This document shows positions 23,174-24,836 of a DNA stretch of 24,836 nucleotides, piece after piece. Under the pieces are notes generated by a model. The model was not told the origin of the DNA. It saw only the letters and a program-made list of their open reading frames with translations, and ran no database searches. How positions within the stretch are numbered: the stretch's first letter is position 1; the number at the start of each line of letters is the position of its first letter. Source of the stretch: JANYJJ01 sp043749975 (lineage in GTDB: Bacteria > Pseudomonadota > Gammaproteobacteria > Burkholderiales > Burkholderiaceae_C); contig JAYVCL010000271.1 of NCBI GenBank assembly GCA_043749975.1, positions 1 to 24,836 on the forward strand, given 5' to 3'. The position numbers and the translations under genes are program-made.

Positions 23174-23579
23174 CCTGATTGGCCCCCGCGCACTGCTGTG
23201 CAAGCAAGGCGAGGGCTGCCCCGATACATGAACCGCCCGCTGCGGACGCGCACGGTGGGTGGTACGAGGCCCGGGGCTGGCGACCAGAAGCTCCTGGCTA
23301 CCCGATTCGGCCCCAGGGTGGATACCGCGCCTTCTCCTATGCGACCCGCGAGGGGAAAGCGGATCTCGACTGCCTCAAGCGACACTGAAACGATGCCGTC
23401 TTCAGGGCGCTCGATGAGGCCAAACTCTTCCAGGCGCGACACATCGGTGTGAACGTTGGAATAGTTCCGCTCTGCGGCCTTTGCCGAAGCGTACATGCTG
23501 CTGGCACCTACCGAACCCGGCACACGAGATGATTCGCCGCTGAGTTCGAGGGGTCGACCAGCGCAGCGCCGAACTAAAA
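23174..23579. other. 406-bp stretch without an intact gene
   Basis: Between the end of uup and the end of the minus-strand hypothetical gene. It holds only the remnant HTH regulator described separately. Short overlapping open frames on both strands show no recognisable protein. No terminator with a T-run was seen for uup. Confidence 0.6.
23347..23502 (-). pseudogene. Remnant of a small winged-HTH regulator (COG4190-like)
   Basis: The minus-strand translation contains SSMYASAKAAERNYSNV, then HTDVSRLEEFGLIER, then EDGIVSVSLEAVEIRFPLA. These strongly resemble the C-terminal half of small COG4190-type predicted regulators, in which a winged helix is followed by a beta hairpin ending in an EI-(R)-FPLA motif. 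These proteins are usually about 100-120 residues and often act as antitoxin-like partners. Here the expected N-terminal half is not recognisable upstream. The frame also runs on through unrelated sequence after FPLA for about 60 residues instead of stopping, to 23170. An ATG at 23496 would give a 108-residue product, so expression of a hybrid is possible, but a truncated relic is likelier. Confidence 0.5.
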
Positions 23580-24290
23580 CTAACGCCCCGCGGCGCCGAA
23601 CCACGAATCGCCGATGGCGTCGGGGTGGGATCGGCTGACCATCAGGCCGGACTGCAGGTACAGCGCGTTCAGCAGTCGCGTGGCCAGTTCGCGGCCCAGG
23701 CCCGGCCCCTCGGCCAGATCGCGCAAGGAAATGGCCCGGCCACGCAGGCGGGTGACCGCAGCGTGCAGCGCCGGGTTGCCGGGCAGGGCTGAAATGTCCA
23801 GCCCCGGTGCCACGCGGTACATCGCCGGGCCGGCTATCTCGGCCAGCAATTGATTGCGGGGGCCTTGCAGGGCCAGCGCCCACAGCAGCGGGGCCAGCGG
23901 ATGGTGCAGATGAAGCTCACCCACCAGGGCCGACTCGAAGTCGCCGGGCGGGCGCAAGACGGCCGGTTCGACATGCATCGTGCGCAGCAGTTGCAGCGCG
24001 CCGGCCGGCCATTCGCACAGGTCGATCGGGCAATGCACGACGCGTTCTTGCGGGAACAGGGTGAGCGGGATCACGCTCTCGTCGAACTGCAGGTGCAGCG
24101 TCAGCCGCGTCGCGTGGCGCAGGCCGGCGGCCAGCACTTCGAGCACGTCGATGCCACCCACACTGTTCTCGAACCGCGTCAGGTCGGCCAGCAGCGACGG
24201 ACTGAACGACGCCAGCCGGGTGCCGCTGCCCGACTCGACCGCCTCGGCATCCAGCTCGTGCAGGTAGTGCCCGAAAGCGCTGGCACGCAT
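23580..24290 (-). CDS. Unrecognised conserved-looking protein
   Basis: A 236-residue predicted cytoplasmic protein with no signal peptide or membrane segment. I do not recognise it. The middle has a beta-rich part (TLHLQFDESVIPLTLFPQERVVHCPIDLCEW). The C-terminal third looks helical and winged-helix-like (LRGRAISLRDLAEGPGLGRELATRLLNALYLQSGLMVSR), similar in style to the helix-turn-helix tails of some signalling proteins. ATG at 24290 is chosen because longer in-frame versions (to 24470) would overlap the aminotransferase gene; the ribosome site is weak and a GTG near 24341 is an alternative. It lies 130 bp downstream of the aminotransferase gene on the same strand. Codon use is like its neighbours, which supports a real gene. 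Confidence 0.7.
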   Translation of the reverse strand: MRASAFGHYLHELDAEAVESGSGTRLASFSPSLLADLTRFENSVGGIDVLEVLAAGLRHATRLTLHLQFDESVIPLTLFPQERVVHCPIDLCEWPAGALQLLRTMHVEPAVLRPPGDFESALVGELHLHHPLAPLLWALALQGPRNQLLAEIAGPAMYRVAPGLDISALPGNPALHAAVTRLRGRAISLRDLAEGPGLGRELATRLLNALYLQSGLMVSRSHPDAIGDSWFGAAGR

Positions 24291-24420
24291 CAGGTCGGGT
24301 TCGCCGCCTGGGATGGTGTTTTCGAACTGGCTGTGCACGGCGTGACTTGCGGGCGTGATGTAAGCAGACGCAGGTTTTACACCGGCGCGGCGTGGCGCGC
24401 CAGCGTCAGCGCAGACAGCA

Positions 24421-24836
24421 TCAACGCAGACCTTCGCGCGCCGCCGCCAGGGCGCGCCAGAAGCGAGCATCTTGCGTGGTGGCGAAATTGATGCGCATCA
24501 AGGTGGTGGCGCGGTGGCTGGCGTGGAACAGCGCGCCGGGGGCGAGCAGCCAGCCGTCTTCGATCATCACGCGAGCCAGCCGCTCGGTGTCGGCCGCCAC
24601 GTCGACCCAACCGAACAGGCCGCGCGGCGGGGCCGCGACACGGCAACCGTGGGCCTCGGCCAGTTTCACGGCGCGGGCCCGCGCGGCGTCGAGCCTGAGC
24701 ACCACGCGCTCGGCGTGGCGGCGCAGCAAGCCCTGCTCCAGGCAGTGCGCCAGCGCCAGCTCGGTCAGGCTGGGCGTGGTCAGCGTGGTCAGCAGCTTGG
24801 TGTCGACCAGCCGCTCGACCAGCGCCCGCGGCGCGG
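24421..24836 (-). CDS. PLP-dependent aminotransferase, C-terminal fragment (probably MocR-type); cut by window end
   Basis: The frame is open to the window edge, so only about 138 C-terminal residues are visible. They begin ALVERLVDTKLLTTLTTPSL, followed by TELALAHCLEQGLLRRHAERV. The fragment then has RGLFGWVDVAADTERLARVMIEDGWLLAPGALFHASHRATTLMRINFAT, the small C-terminal subdomain of fold-type I aminotransferases, with the substrate-binding Arg in MRINFA. The pattern is typical of the GntR/MocR regulators with an aminotransferase-like domain, and of related class I/II aminotransferases. The N-terminal part that would decide is outside the window. Confidence 0.88.
   Translation of the reverse strand, partial: APRALVERLVDTKLLTTLTTPSLTELALAHCLEQGLLRRHAERVVLRLDAARARAVKLAEAHGCRVAAPPRGLFGWVDVAADTERLARVMIEDGWLLAPGALFHASHRATTLMRINFATTQDARFWRALAAAREGLR

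Noticed and set aside
24377..24421. 14-codon frame overlapping the aminotransferase stop (TGATG)
   Set aside because: Very short, no ribosome site of its own beyond the preceding gene, and no recognisable peptide.
1..24836. CRISPR arrays, tRNA or rRNA genes, insertion sequence ends
   Set aside because: No repeat-spacer pattern, no clover-leaf-like conserved tRNA sequence, and no transposase or terminal inverted repeats were seen by eye.

Overview
The window looks like a chromosomal segment of a GC-rich betaproteobacterium, most likely in the order Burkholderiales. The evidence is high GC with strong third-position bias, the proteobacterial-type GshA, the glnK-amtB-gshA-kup-gshB neighbourhood, and protein sequences typical of that order. 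It is mostly core chromosome with some accessory pieces. No rRNA, tRNA, CRISPR array or intact insertion sequence was seen.

Layout. (1) 1-2497 (+): C-terminal part of cobalamin-dependent methionine synthase MetH, cut by the window start. (2) 2622-8479 (-), in transcription order: an ABC ATPase, an FtsX/MacB-type permease, a periplasmic LolA-like protein and an outer-membrane beta-barrel, with comM (yifB) downstream on the same strand. The first four are tightly packed and together could span the whole envelope. (3) 8480-12094 (+): a 324-bp regulatory region with a sigma-54-type promoter and NtrC-like sites, then a BBP2-type porin, glnK (PII) and amtB, closed by a strong intrinsic terminator. 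This reads as a nitrogen-limitation operon with its own outer-membrane channel. (4) 12193-19325: gshA, two tandem kup potassium transporters, an opposite-strand vapBC-type toxin-antitoxin pair, then gshB. The two steps of glutathione synthesis thus flank potassium uptake genes. (5) 19338-21139 (-): trhO (tRNA U34 hydroxylase) and an RluA-type pseudouridine synthase, joined by an ATGA overlap. (6) 21224-23173 (+): uup, an ABC-F ATPase. (7) 23174-24836: a stretch holding the remnant of a small HTH regulator, then on the minus strand an unrecognised 236-residue protein and the C-terminal end of a PLP-dependent aminotransferase cut by the window end.

The most notable points are the four-gene ABC/LolA-like/beta-barrel cassette, whose substrate is unknown, and the sigma-54/NtrC-like control region that ties an outer-membrane porin to ammonium uptake. 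No wholly new system is demonstrated by the sequence alone.
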